A stretch of DNA of 64,000 nt from Bhargavaea beijingensis (GCF_900101985.1 NZ_FNAR01000001.1:1-64000), one strand, 5' to 3'; positions 33,681 to 43,176 are shown, counted from the stretch's first letter. Made by a program: numbers and translations. The notes: generated by a model from the sequence alone, not told the origin.

Positions 33681-34593
33681 CCTGCACTGCGACGCATTAC
33701 TGAAGCTGTATGAAGCGGACGGCAATATCCGTTTTGCGGATGCGCCGGAACTGGACACGAACCGGGAACGCCTCCGGAAGGGCGAGGTAAAGCTCCAGGC
33801 GTTCGCCATCTTTATCTGGCCGGGCATGAAGACGGAAGAAAAGTTCCAGGCCGCACTCGATCAGGTGCACTGGTTTTACACGGATGTCCTCTGCAACAAC
33901 CCGGACATGAAGCTGATCCGGGACTGGTCGGATATCGACTCATTAAAAGAAGGAGAGACGGGGGCACTTCTTACGCTTGAAGGCGTGGACGCAATCGGCA
34001 ACGACCTGAAGAAGCTGTCCATCCTCCACCAACTCGGTGTCCGCTCGGTCGGGCTTACCTGGAACAACGCGAACCTCGCAGCGGACGGCGCGGGCGAACC
34101 CCGAGGAGCCGGCCTCACGGCATTCGGCCGGGAAATCGTCCGGTTCAACAACGAGCACCAGATCCTGACCGACGTATCGCACCTTTGCGAGAAAGCGTTC
34201 TGGGACGTGATCGAAACGGCGGATTACCCGATCGCGAGCCATTCGAACGCCCGGGCTGTCCGTGACCATGTCCGGAATTTGTACGACGACCAGGCAAAGG
34301 CGCTGTTTGATAAGGGGAGCATGATCCATGTGGTCTACTGCCCGGCATTCATCAAGGAAGGCTCTTCGGTGACCATCGATGACCTGATCCGTCACATCGA
34401 TCATTTCTGCAGCCTCGGCGGCGAGAAGTTCGTCGGTCTCGGCTCTGACTTTGACGGAATCACCGACAAAGTGGAAAACCTGTCCGATGCCTCGATGCAG
34501 CAGAACCTTATCAACGAATTGCTGAAACGTTATTCGGAAGATCAGGTCAAAGGCTTCGCTTACCGGAACTTCCTCGAAAGCCGCCCAAGATGA
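33667..34593 (+). CDS. Membrane dipeptidase family protein (M19)
   Basis: A 308-residue zinc dipeptidase of the renal dipeptidase family, able to cleave L-D and D-D dipeptides. Metal ligands are seen in IDLHCDALLKLYE at the N-terminus, the bridging glutamate in LLTLEGVDAIGND near 107, and histidines in PIASHSNARAVRDH near 190. GLGSDFDGI near 260 is also typical. The start TTG 33667 lies within the end of the previous gene after AAAGGAAGGGG. It closes the dppA-ldcA-C26-M19 set, a coherent wall-peptide degradation group. Confidence 0.9.
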   Translation: MQIIDLHCDALLKLYEADGNIRFADAPELDTNRERLRKGEVKLQAFAIFIWPGMKTEEKFQAALDQVHWFYTDVLCNNPDMKLIRDWSDIDSLKEGETGALLTLEGVDAIGNDLKKLSILHQLGVRSVGLTWNNANLAADGAGEPRGAGLTAFGREIVRFNNEHQILTDVSHLCEKAFWDVIETADYPIASHSNARAVRDHVRNLYDDQAKALFDKGSMIHVVYCPAFIKEGSSVTIDDLIRHIDHFCSLGGEKFVGLGSDFDGITDKVENLSDASMQQNLINELLKRYSEDQVKGFAYRNFLESRPR

Positions 34594-34595
34594 TG

Positions 34596-34633
34596 AAAAG
34601 ACAAGGACCGCTGTTGCGGAACCTTGTCTTTTT
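34596..34633 (+). terminator. Terminator of the peptidase cluster
   Basis: AAAAGACAAGG pairs with CCTTGTCTTTTT, with a further GC pairing in the loop. It is A- and T-flanked, so it may act on both strands and also limit the minus-strand gene that ends at 34692. Confidence 0.85.
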
Positions 34634-34691
34634 ACTTTTCCCGACGCCAACCGACATATTTCCCGGGAAATAGCCACGGGCATCGGCACGC

Positions 34692-35054
34692 TTAATCAAT
34701 TGCCAGGATGGAAGCGATGATGCTGACGGTAAACAGATACAGTCCGAACAAAAGCACCGGACGGTAAGGGAGAGGGGCTTTCCTGAACTCAGGGTCTTTA
34801 TTCCTGCCTTCCGCTTCCCTGATGTAGCTCTCTTTCCTGTTCAGCGAGCGGAAGAACTTTCTCCAGTTTCTTGTAAAAGTCTCTGTGACATCATGCCTGG
34901 CGATGTAAAGAATGCCTCCCGCCAGCAGGATCAGAATGCTTGTCCAAAATAGAAGATCTGAGGCCCGGACGGGATCCGGGGTGCGTGTCATCCACGACCA
35001 ACCGACAAACATCGGGGGGATGACGAAAATAACCGGCATATAACGTCGATTCAT
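34692..35054 (-). CDS. Small membrane protein of unknown function
   Basis: A 120-residue protein with three hydrophobic stretches: residues 6-22, 34-52 and 98-116. Between the second and third is a basic segment (RNWRKFFRSLNRKESYIREAEGRNKDPE). It resembles DUF3899-like membrane proteins in layout, but I am not sure of the family. It diverges from the oligopeptide-binding protein gene and ends facing the peptidase terminator. The ribosome site GAAAGAAGGG is well placed. Confidence 0.7.
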   Translation of the reverse strand: MNRRYMPVIFVIPPMFVGWSWMTRTPDPVRASDLLFWTSILILLAGGILYIARHDVTETFTRNWRKFFRSLNRKESYIREAEGRNKDPEFRKAPLPYRPVLLFGLYLFTVSIIASILAID

Positions 35055-35119
35055 GTCCGCCCTTCTTTCATGCTTAAAATTAGCAACGATTTAAACTATC
35101 TAAATTGTGAAAAAAGATA

Positions 35120-35148
35120 TTGCTATATATCCGTAGTATACGTAAAAT
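35120..35148 (+). promoter_or_regulatory. Likely sigma-A promoter of the peptide importer operon
   Basis: TTGCTA (35120-35125), 17 bp, TAAAAT (35143-35148), 36 bases before the start of the binding-protein gene. Confidence 0.5.
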
Positions 35149-35184
35149 AGAATTACATTTCGATAGAGACGAGGGGGAAATGGC

Positions 35185-36837
35185 ATGAATAAAAAGTGGG
35201 TATATCGCTTCATGGCTCCGGCCGCAGCGGCTCTGATCCTTGCGGGCTGCAACTTCAGCGGCTCCGGTGATGAGGCGTCCGGCGATTCGGAAGGCGGAAG
35301 CGCCGAAGGGGACGGCAACTCCGCGCAGGTGATCACGCTGAGCGAACAGTCGGACATTCCTACAATGGACTCCACAAAGGCGCATGACTCAATCGCCTTC
35401 AACGTCCTGAACAACATCAACGAAGGGCTCTACCGCCAGAATGAGTCAAACGATGTAGAGCCGGCAATGGCCGAAAAGCACGATAAAAACGAAGATGAAA
35501 CCGTTCACACGTTCACGCTGCGCGAACAGAACTGGAGCAACGGCGAGCCCGTGACGGCCCAGGACTTCGAATATGCCTGGAAGCGCGTCATGCGTGAAGC
35601 CGGCCCGTACAATTACATGCTCGTCACGGCGGGCATCAAAAACGCCGAAGCGATCATGAATGAAGAAAAGGATGCCGATGAACTCGGCGTCAAGGCAATC
35701 GATGAAAAAACCCTTGAAGTGACACTTGAAGCGCCGAACCCGCTGTTCGAGACACTGCTCGCGTTCGCGACCTTCCTGCCTCAGAACCAGGCGTTCGTCG
35801 AAGAGCAGGGCGACCAGTATGCGCTTGAAGCTGAAAACGTTCTCTCCAACGGTCCGTTCAAGTTCACCGGATGGCAGCAGGAGCAGGGCTGGACTCTTGA
35901 AAAGAATGAAGACTACTGGGATGCCGAAAACGTCAAGCTCGACAAAGCCGAGTTTGTCGTCGTCAAGGATCCCCAGTCCGGCGCCAACCTGTATGAAACC
36001 GAGAAAGTCGACCGCGTGAAGCTCACGTCTTCCCTTGTAGACCAGTACAAGGACAACGATGGATTCACAAACGAGAAAGCGTCCGGCATCGTGTTCCTGC
36101 GCTTTAACCATAACCACGAAGTGCTGAGCAACGTGAACATCCGCCGCGCAGTCAACATGGCGATTGACCGTGACGGCCTGGCTGACGTCATCCTGAAAGA
36201 TGGTTCGACACCGCTTTACGGTGTTGTTCCTGAAGGCTTCTACACTTCTCCAGAAGGTACTGACTATCGCGAGCTGAACGGTGACATCAACAAAGGCACC
36301 GCTGAAGAAGCAAAGAAATTCTGGGAAAAAGGCCTTGAGGAAACCGGCATCGACAGCCTGACCGTTTCCCTGAACATCGCGGATACGGATGAAATGAAGA
36401 AAGTCGGCGAATATCTCCAGGCACAGCTGGAAGATAATCTGCCAGGATTCAAGCTGGAACTGAAGGCGGTTCCGTTCGCCCAGCGCCTCGAAATCGAGAA
36501 GGCGATCGAGTATGACCTCTCCCTCTCGACATGGGGCCCTGACTACGCGGACCCGATGACTTACCTCGACATGTGGGTGGACGGCAGCTCTGCGAACCGG
36601 ATGGACTACAGCAATCCGAAGCTGGATGAGCTTGTAGCCGAAGCACGCACGGACACGGACCTCAGCAACCGCTACAAGACCCTCCTCGAAATCGAGAAGG
36701 TCCTTCTTGAAGAAGATGCCGCGGTCGCACCGCTTTACCAGCGGGGCAATACGTACCTGACACGCCAGAGCATCGAGAACCTCGTCATCCACCCGGCCGG
36801 CGCGGACCTCTCGCTCAAGTGGGCATCGGTCAAGTAA
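35185..36837 (+). CDS. oppA: Oligopeptide ABC transporter substrate-binding lipoprotein
   Basis: A 550-residue SBP_bac_5 lipoprotein that captures peptides outside the cell. The signal peptide ends in the lipobox ILAGC near residue 22, so the protein is lipid-anchored. Family segments are LREQNWSNGEPVTAQDFEYAWKRVM near 110, NVNIRRAVNMAIDRDGLADVIL near 310 and WGPDYADPMTYLDMWVDGSS near 450. A terminator after the gene would make it more abundant than the permeases. OppA versus DppE specificity cannot be read. Such importers also bring in signal peptides such as PapR and Phr. Confidence 0.92.
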   Translation: MNKKWVYRFMAPAAAALILAGCNFSGSGDEASGDSEGGSAEGDGNSAQVITLSEQSDIPTMDSTKAHDSIAFNVLNNINEGLYRQNESNDVEPAMAEKHDKNEDETVHTFTLREQNWSNGEPVTAQDFEYAWKRVMREAGPYNYMLVTAGIKNAEAIMNEEKDADELGVKAIDEKTLEVTLEAPNPLFETLLAFATFLPQNQAFVEEQGDQYALEAENVLSNGPFKFTGWQQEQGWTLEKNEDYWDAENVKLDKAEFVVVKDPQSGANLYETEKVDRVKLTSSLVDQYKDNDGFTNEKASGIVFLRFNHNHEVLSNVNIRRAVNMAIDRDGLADVILKDGSTPLYGVVPEGFYTSPEGTDYRELNGDINKGTAEEAKKFWEKGLEETGIDSLTVSLNIADTDEMKKVGEYLQAQLEDNLPGFKLELKAVPFAQRLEIEKAIEYDLSLSTWGPDYADPMTYLDMWVDGSSANRMDYSNPKLDELVAEARTDTDLSNRYKTLLEIEKVLLEEDAAVAPLYQRGNTYLTRQSIENLVIHPAGADLSLKWASVK

Positions 36838-36856
36838 TCCTTTTATAGCAGCAGAC

Positions 36857-36888
36857 AAGCGGGGAGCCACTGGTGCGGCCCCGCTTTT
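36857..36888 (+). terminator. Attenuating terminator between oppA and the permease genes
   Basis: AAGCGGGG pairs with CCCCGCTT, followed by a short T-run. It lies inside the operon, 40 bases before the next gene, so partial read-through is expected to set a higher level of binding protein. Confidence 0.7.
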
Positions 36889-36931
36889 CTTGTATTCCGC
36901 AACACCCATCTGAAGCGAGGTGACCCACATC

Positions 36932-37864
36932 ATGAAACGCTATCTCATACAACGCTTTGCCTATGCCCTGATCACGCTGTTCATTATTGTGACCGCGACG
37001 TTCCTGCTCATGCAGCTTCTACCGGGCACGCCGTATTCCAATGCTGAAAAGCTGACCGAGTCGCAACGGGCCATCCTGGATGCGAAATACGGTCTCGACA
37101 AGCCGGTGGCGATCCAGTATATCACCTATATCGGCAATCTGGTCCAGGGCGATCTCGGCTATTCATTCCAGTACCAGGGCCGGACGGTAATGAGCATGAT
37201 CGGTGACCGCATTGGTCCTTCCGCGCTGATCGGCCTGCAGGGACTCGTGTTCGGCACGATCATCGGCCTTGTGCTCGGCATTATTTCCGCACTCCGCCAC
37301 AACACCGCGGTCGATTACGTATCGGTGACCATCGCCGTTCTCGGCATGTCGATTCCGTCATTCGTCTTTGCGGCGCTTCTCCAATACTATATCGGCGTCA
37401 AGCTCGGCTGGCTGCCGGTTGCGCTGTGGGAGAACTACCAAAGCACCATTTTGCCGTCGCTTGCCCTGTCCGTGACGGTCATCGCGACCGTCGCCCGGTT
37501 TATCCGGAGCGAGATGCTCGAGGTGCTCGGGCAGGACTATGTCACAACGGCCAGGGCCAAGGGGCTGAATGAGTCCGGCGTCATCTGGAAGCACGTCATC
37601 CGGAACGCTCTCATTCCGGTCGTCACGATGCTCGGACCGCTCGCTGTCTCGATCATGACGGGGACCCTCGTCATCGAGAAGATCTTCGGCGTACCGGGAC
37701 TCGGCGAGCAGTTCACACTGTCGATCCTCGTGCTCGACTACAGTGTCATCATGGGCATCACGCTGCTTTACAGTGCGCTCTTCATCTTCGTCGTCTTCTT
37801 CGTCGATGTGCTGTACGGCCTGCTTGACCCGCGGATCGACCTGAAAGGGGGAAGCAAGGCATGA
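36932..37864 (+). CDS. oppB: Peptide ABC transporter permease (OppB/DppB)
   Basis: A 310-residue inner membrane permease with six helices. It begins with the OppB-type MKRYLIQRFAYALITLFIIVTATFLLMQLLPGTP. The EAA loop that contacts the ATPases reads VTTARAKGLNESGVIWKHVIRNALIPVV near residue 205. ATG 36932 is preferred to GTG 36920 because GCGAGGTG is then correctly spaced. It overlaps oppC by four bases. Confidence 0.92.
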   Translation: MKRYLIQRFAYALITLFIIVTATFLLMQLLPGTPYSNAEKLTESQRAILDAKYGLDKPVAIQYITYIGNLVQGDLGYSFQYQGRTVMSMIGDRIGPSALIGLQGLVFGTIIGLVLGIISALRHNTAVDYVSVTIAVLGMSIPSFVFAALLQYYIGVKLGWLPVALWENYQSTILPSLALSVTVIATVARFIRSEMLEVLGQDYVTTARAKGLNESGVIWKHVIRNALIPVVTMLGPLAVSIMTGTLVIEKIFGVPGLGEQFTLSILVLDYSVIMGITLLYSALFIFVVFFVDVLYGLLDPRIDLKGGSKA

Positions 37865-38913
37865 CGACCATCCAGCCGAATGACGGAGACTTCAAGAATC
37901 TCCGCAGCCAAGACCGTCCGGCGGAACCGTCCGTGGACCTGTTTGTCCCGAAACCCCTTGATGCAACGGTTCGGGAGGAACTGGCGGCACCTGCGCCGAC
38001 TTTCTGGAAAGAGGCGAGAGAGCGGCTGTTCAAAAACAAGGGTGCGGTCGTCTCGCTCGTTCTTCTGATCATCCTCGGCGCCATGTCGCTGATCGGCCCG
38101 TCGATGAACGAGTTCACTTACCGTGAGCAGCATATCCCGCACTCGAACCTCCCGCCGAAAGTCGCGGGGCTTGAATGGCTCGGCTTTGACGGGAAGGATG
38201 TGAACGGCGTCGACCAGTACGCCCAGCGCGGCGTCGAGACCAACTACTGGTTCGGCACCGATGAATTCGGGCGGGATTTGTGGACGCGCGTCTGGAAGGG
38301 GACACAGATTTCCCTCTTCATCGCACTCGTCGCTGCATTTCTCGACCTTGTGATCGGGGTCATCTATGGCGGCATCTCCGCCTATTACGGGGGTCGCATC
38401 GACAACGTCATGCAGCGGATCATCGAGATCCTGACCGGGATTCCGAACCTGATCGTGATTATTCTCTTTATTCTGATACTCGAACCGGGCATCCGTTCGA
38501 TCATCCTCGCGATGATCATCACCGGCTGGGTCGGGATGGCGCGGGTCGTCCGGGGCCAAATGCTCCAGCTGAAGGGGCAGGAGTTCGTCCTCGCCTCACG
38601 GACGCTCGGCGCCTCGGATTCCCGGCTGATGAGGAAGCACCTGCTTCCGAACGTCATGGGGCCGATCATCGTCACCGTCATGTTCACGATTCCGACCGCA
38701 ATCTTCTTCGAAGCATTCCTGAGCTTTATCGGCCTCGGGCTGCAGGCGCCGCTCGCCTCGCTCGGGGTGCTGATCGAGGACGGCTATGATGCCATCCGCT
38801 CGTTCCCGTATAAGCTGCTTATTCCAGCGGTCGTCATCAGTCTGGTCATGATCTGCTTTAATCTGTTGGCAGACGGGCTGCGCGACGCGCTCGATCCGAA
38901 AATGAGAAAGTGA
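37861..38913 (+). CDS. oppC: Peptide ABC transporter permease (OppC/DppC)
   Basis: A 350-residue permease, partner of OppB. It has an N-terminal cytoplasmic extension, a first helix near residue 60, a periplasm-type loop and a C-terminal five-helix core. The EAA motif is LKGQEFVLASRTLGASDSRLMRKHLLPNVMG near residue 235. DEFGRDLWTRVWKG near 138 is typical of the family. The ATGA junction with oppB shows coupling. Confidence 0.92.
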   Translation: MTTIQPNDGDFKNLRSQDRPAEPSVDLFVPKPLDATVREELAAPAPTFWKEARERLFKNKGAVVSLVLLIILGAMSLIGPSMNEFTYREQHIPHSNLPPKVAGLEWLGFDGKDVNGVDQYAQRGVETNYWFGTDEFGRDLWTRVWKGTQISLFIALVAAFLDLVIGVIYGGISAYYGGRIDNVMQRIIEILTGIPNLIVIILFILILEPGIRSIILAMIITGWVGMARVVRGQMLQLKGQEFVLASRTLGASDSRLMRKHLLPNVMGPIIVTVMFTIPTAIFFEAFLSFIGLGLQAPLASLGVLIEDGYDAIRSFPYKLLIPAVVISLVMICFNLLADGLRDALDPKMRK

Positions 38914-38924
38914 GGGGTCAAAAA

Positions 38925-40004
38925 ATGGACAACCACATCCTTGAAGTCAGCAACCTGCATGTTTCATTCAAGACCCGCAACGGCGAGGTCCCGGCGGTCA
39001 GGGGCGTCAACTTTTCTCTGAAAAAAGGGGAGACACTCGCGATTGTAGGCGAATCCGGCTCCGGCAAGTCGGTGACGGCGAAGTCGATCATGCAGCTGCT
39101 GCCAAAGCAGAACACGATGGTTCCCGAGGGCGAGATCCGCTATGAGGGGAAAGACCTTCTGAAGTTTTCCAAGAAAGAGATCCAGAACGTCCGCGGGTCG
39201 GACATTTCGATGGTCTTCCAGGACCCGATGACGTCGCTGAACCCGACGATGAAAATCGGCAAGCAGATCATGGAGGGGCTTTCCCGCCATATGAAGCTGA
39301 CGAAAAAGCAGGCTCGCAAACGGGCCAAGGAAATGCTCGAGCTGGTCGGCATCCCGAACGCCGAAGCCCGGCTTGATGCCTATCCTCACCAATTTTCCGG
39401 AGGGATGCGGCAGCGCGTCGTCATCGCGATCGCGCTTGCCTGCAATCCGAAAGTTCTCATCGCCGATGAGCCGACGACGGCGCTTGACGTGACGATCCAG
39501 GCACAGATTCTCCGGCTTATGCGCGGGCTCCAGGAAAAGATGGACACGGCGATCATTCTGATCACGCATGACCTCGGCGTCGTCGCCAACATGGCCGACC
39601 GCGTCGCTGTCATGTATGCGGGGGAAGTGGTCGAGCAGGGCACATTGGATGAGATATTCTACAGTCCGCAGCACCCGTATACGCTCGGTCTGCTGCGGTC
39701 AATGCCGAACCTGGACGCACCCCGCACCGAGCCGCTTATCCCGATCCCGGGTTCCCCGCCGGATCCGGCAATGCTCGGGATGGGCTGCCCGTTTGCCGCG
39801 CGCTGCCCCTATACGATGAAGGTGTGCCACGACTACCATCCGGATTATACGGCAGTGAGCGGCACACAGGCCGTTCGCTGCTGGCTGCAGGATGAGCGCA
39901 CGCCGGAAGACCATGTGCCGGAAGTGATCCGGCAAGGCCGCCAGAAGTCGGAGATCGCCGCCGACCAGGCCGCCATCGACGCAGCGGGAGGAGTGCCGGT
40001 ATGA
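38925..40004 (+). CDS. oppD: Peptide ABC transporter ATPase (OppD/DppD)
   Basis: ATPase of 359 residues: Walker [13 protein letters not shown] near residue 40, signature [15 protein letters not shown] near 155, Walker [13 protein letters not shown] near 177, and the C-terminal oligopeptide-transporter domain with four cysteines around [20 protein letters not shown]...RCW, a likely iron-sulfur site known in this family. ATG 38925 follows GTGAGGGG; the frame is open 15 bases further up. It works with OppF on the same permeases. Confidence 0.92.
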   Translation: MDNHILEVSNLHVSFKTRNGEVPAVRGVNFSLKKGETLAIVGESGSGKSVTAKSIMQLLPKQNTMVPEGEIRYEGKDLLKFSKKEIQNVRGSDISMVFQDPMTSLNPTMKIGKQIMEGLSRHMKLTKKQARKRAKEMLELVGIPNAEARLDAYPHQFSGGMRQRVVIAIALACNPKVLIADEPTTALDVTIQAQILRLMRGLQEKMDTAIILITHDLGVVANMADRVAVMYAGEVVEQGTLDEIFYSPQHPYTLGLLRSMPNLDAPRTEPLIPIPGSPPDPAMLGMGCPFAARCPYTMKVCHDYHPDYTAVSGTQAVRCWLQDERTPEDHVPEVIRQGRQKSEIAADQAAIDAAGGVPV

Positions 40005-41044
40005 CACATGAATTAAAAGAACAACACACCATGAATGCCGGGCAGGACGATCTGCTTGTTGTGAGCGACTTGAAAAAGCATTTTCGCCTGAATCGGAAAA
40101 CCGTCCTGAAGGCGGTTGACGGCATCAGTTTTTCCATCAAAAAGGGCGAGACGCTCGGCCTTGTCGGAGAGTCCGGATGCGGCAAGTCGACGGTCGGCCG
40201 GACACTCACCCGGATTTATGAGCCGACTGATGGAGAGGTCCATTTTGACGGCCTGAAACTGAAAGGACGCTTGGACGGGAAGACGAAAAAGCGCATCAAC
40301 CGCGATGTGCAGATGATTTTCCAGGACCCGTATTCGTCGCTGAACCCGCGGATGACCGTTTCGGAAATCATTTCGGAAGGCCTAGTCATCCACAATCCGG
40401 ACATGTCCCCGAAGGACCGCGAAAAGCGCGTCCATGAACTGCTTCAATTGGTCGGCCTGAACAAGAATCATGCCGGCCGCTATCCGCATGAGTTTTCCGG
40501 CGGCCAGCGTCAGCGGATCGGCATTGCGCGTGCGCTTGCCGTCGAGCCGAAATTCATCGTCGCCGACGAGCCGATCGCGGCTCTTGATGTCTCCATCCAA
40601 GCCCAGATCGTGAACCTGCTCAAGGCACTGCAGGAAGAGCGCGGACTCACTTACCTGTTCATCGCCCACGACCTGTCGATGGTCAAGTACATCAGCGACC
40701 GCATCGCCGTCATGTATCTCGGAAAAATCGTCGAGCTCGCGGAGAGCGAAGAGTTGTACGAAAAGCCGCTTCACCCGTACACCCAGGCCCTCTTGTCGGC
40801 GATTCCGCTGCCGGATCCTGAAAAGGAACGCACCCGTGAGCAGGTCATATTGTCGGGCGACGTCCCGAGCCCGACTGACATCCCGTCCGGCTGCCGGTTC
40901 CGCACCCGCTGTCCGTTCGCGATGGACAGCTGCGCGGCGATCGACCCGGAATTCCGAGAAGTCGAACCCGGCCACTCCGTCGCCTGCCACCTGTACGACC
41001 CGGAAATCATGGCGAAGGAAGGCAAAGAACTGAAAACAGTGTGA
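40001..41044 (+). CDS. oppF: Peptide ABC transporter ATPase (OppF/DppF)
   Basis: Second ATPase of the importer, 347 residues: Walker [15 protein letters not shown] near 55, signature [15 protein letters not shown] near 165, Walker [13 protein letters not shown] near 187, and the C-terminal domain with [20 protein letters not shown] and a late cysteine (ACHLYDP). The ATG overlaps the oppD stop (ATGA), with GGGAGGAG upstream. A perfect palindromic terminator follows. Confidence 0.93.
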   Translation: MTHELKEQHTMNAGQDDLLVVSDLKKHFRLNRKTVLKAVDGISFSIKKGETLGLVGESGCGKSTVGRTLTRIYEPTDGEVHFDGLKLKGRLDGKTKKRINRDVQMIFQDPYSSLNPRMTVSEIISEGLVIHNPDMSPKDREKRVHELLQLVGLNKNHAGRYPHEFSGGQRQRIGIARALAVEPKFIVADEPIAALDVSIQAQIVNLLKALQEERGLTYLFIAHDLSMVKYISDRIAVMYLGKIVELAESEELYEKPLHPYTQALLSAIPLPDPEKERTREQVILSGDVPSPTDIPSGCRFRTRCPFAMDSCAAIDPEFREVEPGHSVACHLYDPEIMAKEGKELKTV

Positions 41045-41050
41045 TGATGG

Positions 41051-41076
41051 AACTCCCCGGCGCGCCGGGGAGTTTT
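41051..41076 (+). terminator. Terminator of the peptide importer operon
   Basis: AACTCCCCGG and CCGGGGAGTT form a perfect stem around CGCG, followed by T residues. Confidence 0.85.
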
Positions 41077-41117
41077 CTCTTGGAGATAAGGGAGTTGGCA
41101 AGGGGAGTCGGAAATGC

Positions 41118-41292
41118 ACTTCGCAATAAGCGGTCTGTCATTTGCAATATGTCCCGGCGAATTGCCGCAAGGGACGGTCATTTGCAATATAGGCCGGCGA
41201 ATTGCCCCAAGGCCTTCCGATTCGCAACATGGGCCACCGATTCGCAACATGGGCCACCGATTTGCCACATGGACCTGCGACTTGAAATAAAG
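41118..41292. repeat. Intergenic tandem array, 20-bp period, same family as 172-370
   Basis: Eight to nine 20-bp units with cores TTTGCAATA, ATTGCCGCAAGG, ATTCGCAACATGGG (two identical 20-bp copies) and TTTGCCACATGGAC. The last units match the array at 172-370 closely (TTGCCACATGGAC and the variant TTTGCAATA are common to both). The 351-base gap between oppF and the thioesterase gene holds only the terminator and this array. An open frame of 177 residues across it looks accidental, since the period is not a multiple of three. Confidence 0.8.
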
Positions 41293-41395
41293 AATTCAAA
41301 CACTTTCCTCATGCAATGCATCCCGGGCCCGATTCGGGTATACTGTTGCGTACCAGGCCGGATCCAGGTCCGGATAGAAGAAGAGGTGTTGCCAT

Positions 41396-41875
41396 ATGTC
41401 AGAAGCGATTCCGATGAGCCGGTCACGGACAAGGACAACGAAACTTGTCATGCCGCCGGATACGAACCATCACGGAACCATTTTCGGCGGCCAAGTGCTG
41501 GCTTATTTGGACGAAATGTCCGCCATCGCCGCGATGAAGCATGCCGGAGCGGCGGTCGTCACTGCATCGATTGACTCGGTGGACTTTGTTTCGCCTGCGA
41601 GAGTCGGGGATGTGCTCGAGATTGAAGCCGTCGTGTGCTCGACCGGACGGACATCGATGGAGGTGTTTGTCCAGGTGCACTCGGTCGATATCGTCACAGG
41701 CGCCCGCAAGCTGACGACTGAATCGTTCGTCACGATGGTCGCGATGGATGAAGAAAACAAGCCGACCCCGATCTCCCCGGTTTATCCGGAGACAAAAGCG
41801 GAAAAAGCCCTTTTCGACAAGGGGCCGGCACGCCGGGCAAACCGGCAGGAACGCCAGCAGATCAAGCATTCTTGA
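41396..41875 (+). CDS. Acyl-CoA thioesterase (hotdog fold, YkhA-like)
   Basis: A 159-residue single hotdog domain that hydrolyses acyl-CoA to free acid and CoA in the cytoplasm. The core reads PPDTNHHGTIFGGQVLAYLDEMSAIAAMKHAG, with the active-site aspartate/glutamate and the glycine pair, and ASIDSVDFVSPARVGDVLEIEA near 60. The length matches B. subtilis YkhA. Isolated gene with AGAAGAGGTG upstream and its own terminator. Confidence 0.9.
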   Translation: MSEAIPMSRSRTRTTKLVMPPDTNHHGTIFGGQVLAYLDEMSAIAAMKHAGAAVVTASIDSVDFVSPARVGDVLEIEAVVCSTGRTSMEVFVQVHSVDIVTGARKLTTESFVTMVAMDEENKPTPISPVYPETKAEKALFDKGPARRANRQERQQIKHS

Positions 41876-41882
41876 CAAACAG

Positions 41883-41919
41883 AGCCGTGCAGCGGGGAAT
41901 ACCTGCCGCACGGCTTTTA
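41883..41919 (+). terminator. Terminator of the thioesterase gene
   Basis: AGCCGTGC pairs with GCACGGCT around a 17-base loop, followed by TTTT. Confidence 0.8.
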
Positions 41920-42083
41920 TTAAACCTTAAACCCGGCCGCCGCGGCCCGGATGACATCCGGGCCATTTTCATCACCCTTTTGCAAAAGCATACCGCTGTC
42001 AAAGGAGTGTTGATTTCAGGAGAGAATTGGAAATATGAAACTTCACGGTGGTAAAATCGTAGGTAAATCAGGGGGTGCTTGGA

Positions 42084-43037
42084 ATGATGAGGGAAGCCAT
42101 CTACGACCGGCAGACCGAACTCCGGATGCGTATGACGGAGAGGGACCGGATGAAAAAACGATATGAAGCAAAAGAGGCCGAGCGCGCCGAAGCCAAACGC
42201 AATTATGACCGGTTAAAGGCGAGGCTCACCAAAGAGCAGCAGGACGTCCTGAAGCTCGGCCAGTTTTCGTTCGCCAACAAGTTCCGCCAACTGACCGGCA
42301 AGATGGATGAAATCATGGAAAAGGAACTGAACGAGGCCGCGGAAGCCGAGCTGAAGTTCAATGAAGCCGAAAAAGTGCTCATGGACCTGGAAGAAGAAAC
42401 GGCCGCGCTAAAGCAGGAGCTCGACCGGCCGGATTATGAGTTCCTTGATGACGACTGGGAAGCGTTCGTGCAGGAAAAGGAATTGTGGATGCGCAACAAT
42501 GACGAGACCGCAGTCAAAAAGCTCCAGCAGGTGGCCGATGAACGGGCGATGCTGCAGTCGCTGCGAAGGGAAATCGAGGAAGCGATCCATGCCGGCCAGG
42601 ATGCCGGGCGGGTGCTGCAGTCCGCGATGAGCCAGCTCGGCAATGCGGAAGGGATGTCGATGTGGGACACGTTTCTCGGTGGCGGCATGATTGTCACGGC
42701 GATGAAGTACTCCAGCATCAACAGCTCCGACGACAAGATCCATCGCGCACAGCGCGCGCTGCGCCGGTTCCAGTCAGAGCTCGCGGACGTCGAGGAATTT
42801 GACCGGCAACGCCTGACTGTCAACAAGGGCGATTTCCTGAACTTCACGGACTTCTTCTTCGACAACATGTTCACGGACTGGATGGTCCATTCGCGCATCA
42901 CCGATGCAAAAGGCGAACTGGACCGGGTCCTCGCCGATGTCGAGCGGGTGCTTCGTGAACTCCGCGATCGGCTTACCCGTACCGATGAAGAGATTGCCCG
43001 TCTCGCCGCTAGGGAGCAGGAGATCATTCTGTCCTGA
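42084..43037 (+). CDS. Coiled-coil protein of unknown function
   Basis: A 317-residue cytoplasmic protein. Residues 1-125 and 270-315 are long charged coiled coils (for example EAKEAERAEAKRNYDRLKAR and LRELRDRLTRTDEEIARLAAR). The middle (residues 190-215) contains GMSMWDTFLGGGMIVTAMKYSSIN, a pattern found in small uncharacterised Bacillales proteins of this shape. No enzyme motif or signal peptide is seen. ATG 42084 is preferred, with AGGGGGTG nine bases upstream. Possibly structural or stress-related; no function is claimed. Confidence 0.75.
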   Translation: MMREAIYDRQTELRMRMTERDRMKKRYEAKEAERAEAKRNYDRLKARLTKEQQDVLKLGQFSFANKFRQLTGKMDEIMEKELNEAAEAELKFNEAEKVLMDLEEETAALKQELDRPDYEFLDDDWEAFVQEKELWMRNNDETAVKKLQQVADERAMLQSLRREIEEAIHAGQDAGRVLQSAMSQLGNAEGMSMWDTFLGGGMIVTAMKYSSINSSDDKIHRAQRALRRFQSELADVEEFDRQRLTVNKGDFLNFTDFFFDNMFTDWMVHSRITDAKGELDRVLADVERVLRELRDRLTRTDEEIARLAAREQEIILS

Positions 43038-43039
43038 AC

Positions 43040-43070
43040 AAAGCAGGCCTGTGATTCAAAGGCCTGCTTT
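43040..43070 (+). terminator. Terminator of the coiled-coil gene
   Basis: AAAGCAGGCCT pairs perfectly with AGGCCTGCTTT across a 9-base loop. Confidence 0.8.
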
Positions 43071-43096
43071 CAAATGAATGAATGATAAAAAATTCT

Positions 43097-43151
43097 TATG
43101 TAAGTACATAAAAACAATCTAATTTCCTTATCGGACAGTTCGTCGTATACT
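43097..43151 (+). promoter_or_regulatory. Palindrome and -10 upstream of the TauE/SafE gene
   Basis: TATGTAAGTACATA (43097-43110) is a perfect inverted repeat (TATGTA/TACATA around AG). TATACT (43146-43151) is a good -10, but the -35 region is poor, which suggests an activator site. The palindrome is similar to, but two bases shorter in the centre than, the PlcR box at 54980. Confidence 0.35.
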
Positions 43152-43176
43152 AATATTACCAATTTAAGGGGGTGCG

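Noticed and set aside
35446-36933. 495-residue minus-strand frame opposite oppA
   Set aside because: Shadow of the binding-protein gene; no motif and an implausible composition.
41041-41574. 177-residue plus-strand frame over the array at 41118
   Set aside because: Runs through terminator, repeat array and into the thioesterase gene in another frame; no ribosome site.
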